A stretch of 14,659 nt of DNA from Planctomycetaceae bacterium (GTDB lineage Bacteria; Planctomycetota; Planctomycetia; Pirellulales; Thermoguttaceae), in assembly GCA_031288765.1 (NCBI GenBank), contig JAITQV010000353.1, forward strand, positions 1-14,659. Reading direction: 5' to 3'. Below are positions 13,594-14,659 of the stretch, piece by piece (within the stretch, counting starts at the first letter, position 1; each line of letters opens with the position of its first letter). The notes under the pieces are model-generated. The model ran no database searches and had not been told where the DNA came from. It worked only from the letters and a program-made list of their open reading frames with translations. The position numbers and the translations under genes were made by a program.

Positions 13594-13865
13594 TATTAGT
13601 GGATAGTTGGTAGTGGATAGTGGATAGTAGAGGACGCAAGCGGAATCAATTGTCCGAACTATGATTTATATGATTTTAAAGTAATTATTTTGTGGAATGT
13701 TTTTTTCCTACGCCCTGCAAGGGCGGTATAAGCAGCCCGCCGCAACGCGGTGGATAAATTGTCCCCAAAAAACACCAACGCCCTGAAAGGGCAGCATATT
13801 AGTTGATAGTTAATAATAGTTGATAGGTAGGCAATCGTTCGCCGAAAAGCCGCCTTGTTTAAGGA
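13594..13865. repeat. Repeat-rich gap upstream of dprA
   Basis: Immediately beyond the dprA start lies a degenerate microsatellite of agtggatag(t) units (about 13598-13630); a related tagttgatag pattern recurs at 13800-13826. Between them are the palindromes cgccctgcaagggcg (13711-13725), an imperfect agcccgccgcaacgcggt block, and gccctgaaagggc (13780-13792). The perfect 19-mer gtaggcaatcgttcgccga at 13827-13845 also occurs at 3145 and, inverted, at 3293. No gene is visible. The dprA promoter must lie here or within the microsatellite but was not identified. Confidence 0.65.
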
Positions 13866-14297
13866 CTAGCATGGATGTTTTCGTATTTTTTTATAATCTT
13901 CCCATATATGCGTAATAACAATATATTCATCATCAATTGATAATTCATAGTGTTCATTAGGAAAACATGTTTCCCAAATCCACAGAAAAAAATCTTTGGC
14001 ATTTTGTGGGTGATCAAACGGCATAAGCTGTGAGTTATATTCTTGAGAGAAATCTATATTATTAGTTGCCAAATAATACTGTAGCGCATTTTTCATACGT
14101 AACAGTTCTTCTGGGGAATAATTTGATTGATAATAAGGTATGAATATGGATTGAATCACATCAACCACCTGACTTTTATTATTAGGGTCAATGTCCAAGA
14201 GATAGGCTTGTTCATGGTTCATATCGACATAATCAGCCATACCTGCGCAAGGATACAAAAACATGCTCAAAAAAAGTGAATTTACTATTTTTTTCAT
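13866..14297 (-). CDS. Hypothetical protein with possible signal peptide
   Basis: I do not recognise this 143-residue protein. Its N-terminus (MKKIVNSLFLSMFLYPCAGMADY) has two lysines, a hydrophobic core and a plausible signal peptidase site after GMA, so it may be exported. The LYPC segment is a poor lipobox. Alternatively translation could begin at the Met of MADYVDM, giving a cytoplasmic protein of about 124 residues. The body is acidic and rich in Tyr, Trp and Asn (SIFIPYYQSNYSPEELLRMKNALQYYL; DFFLWIWETCFPNE). That composition resembles small immunity or orphan proteins of toxin loci, but no family match is claimed. It is AT-rich, ends in TAG unlike its neighbours, lacks a clear Shine-Dalgarno and is flanked by repeats, which fits an accessory gene. 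Confidence 0.6.
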   Translation of the reverse strand: MKKIVNSLFLSMFLYPCAGMADYVDMNHEQAYLLDIDPNNKSQVVDVIQSIFIPYYQSNYSPEELLRMKNALQYYLATNNIDFSQEYNSQLMPFDHPQNAKDFFLWIWETCFPNEHYELSIDDEYIVITHIWEDYKKIRKHPC

Positions 14298-14530
14298 TTT
14301 ACAGGATATATTGTTATAAGTTGACCATTATTAAACCCGAATCAAAATTTTGCCGGCGGACGGCAATTAAAACAAAACGCCGCCTACCTTATGATTTCCT
14401 AATCAAAAACAAAAACAACCGAAAAATTCGGCAATCAAGAGGTAGGCAACCCTTCGCCGAAGGGCTTTCACCCAACGATTGCGTCGGCGTTAGCCGACAA
14501 ATTTTTGTTTTCACACGGCAATCGGAATCT
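14298..14530 (+). repeat. Second copy of the composite repeat seen at 3081-3311
   Basis: From 14378 the order cgccgcctacctt, gatttcct, a ~45-bp A-rich segment, then gtaggcaacccttcgccga (14442-14460) and gattgcgtcggcgttagccgac parallels 3081-3190 and the complement of 3241-3311. The tail after gccgac (tttttgttttcacacggcaa) matches the complement of 3241-3265. Copies therefore share more than 100 bp with scattered differences. The open frame at 14276-14533 is repeat-derived. Bases 14298-14377 would hold the promoter of the hypothetical gene; none was assigned. Confidence 0.6.
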
Positions 14531-14659
14531 TAACCCCGCAAGGGGTGTGATGTGCATAACCGTAGGTGGAGCGAAGCGCAACCTACGGATCGGAATCTCA
14601 CAAACTTCCCTAAGCCCCGCACGGGGCGAGATTAACAGCCAACACAACCATAATCTCGT
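14531..14659. repeat. Terminal GC-rich palindromes
   Basis: Three short palindromes are packed together: ccccgcaagggg near 14535, an 8-bp stem ccgtaggt/acctacgg with a 13-base loop at about 14561-14589, and gccccgcacggggc at about 14615-14628. The motif gagattaaca after the last one and ataatctcg at the window end are inverted partners. They belong to the same broad class as the palindromes at 1-200 and 13711-13792. No gene is seen. Confidence 0.55.

Noticed and set aside
14276..14533. 85-residue frame at the right end
   Set aside because: It is made of the dispersed repeat (QPFAEGLSP-type peptide), overlaps the hypothetical gene and has no Shine-Dalgarno.

Overview
The window reads as an AT-rich chromosomal segment of a Planctomycetota bacterium or a close PVC relative. 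The main reason is a tandem pair of DUF1559 pilin-like proteins, a family expanded mainly in planctomycetes; FloA and the dense interspersed intergenic repeats fit but are not diagnostic. This placement is an inference. Housekeeping genes (lutA-like, ahcY, floA, a DMT transporter, dprA) alternate with accessory material: an IS element, several repeat families, a broken polymorphic toxin, an Rpn nuclease locus and an orphan hypothetical gene.

Layout. 1-200: palindromic GCCCT..AGGGC repeats. 213-980 (-): LutA-like iron-sulfur oxidoreductase without lutB or lutC beside it. 981-1602: repeats, including a 21-bp array enclosed by an inverted repeat. 1603-2916: IS4-family insertion sequence with an intact DDE transposase and 16-bp terminal inverted repeats, bracketed by inverted copies of an ~85-bp repeat. 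2917-3392: a second composite repeat. 3393-4688 and 4814-5986 (-): two DUF1559 proteins. 5987-6614: repeats and hairpins, including a 219-bp MITE-like element. 6615-7307 (+): C-terminal remnant of a polymorphic toxin (HINT domain plus a GIY-YIG/URI-like nuclease) with an in-frame TGA. 7599-8915 (+): S-adenosylhomocysteine hydrolase. 9008-10051 (+): Rpn-family PD-(D/E)XK nuclease. 10112-10369 (+): a free-standing duplicate of its C-terminal domain. 10482-11456 (+): FloA. 11528-12430 and 12466-13593 (-): DMT transporter downstream of DprA. 13866-14297 (-): unknown small protein with a possible signal peptide. 14298-14659: repeats.

The most interesting locus is the Rpn pair. The full-length gene has an internal GGAGG plus ATG (9769-9784) that could start translation of an 89-residue C-terminal product. 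The same segment, with its leader, Shine-Dalgarno and ATG at identical 8-nt spacing, has been duplicated just downstream as an independent 85-codon gene. In E. coli Rpn systems, internally translated C-terminal short forms act as antitoxins of the long nuclease and the long forms act in phage defence. This locus may therefore hold both an intragenic antitoxin and an externalised, diverged copy. The second point of interest is the 5.9-7.3 kb segment, where a palindromic element abuts the exact point at which a polymorphic toxin loses its upstream part. No tRNA, rRNA or CRISPR array was seen.
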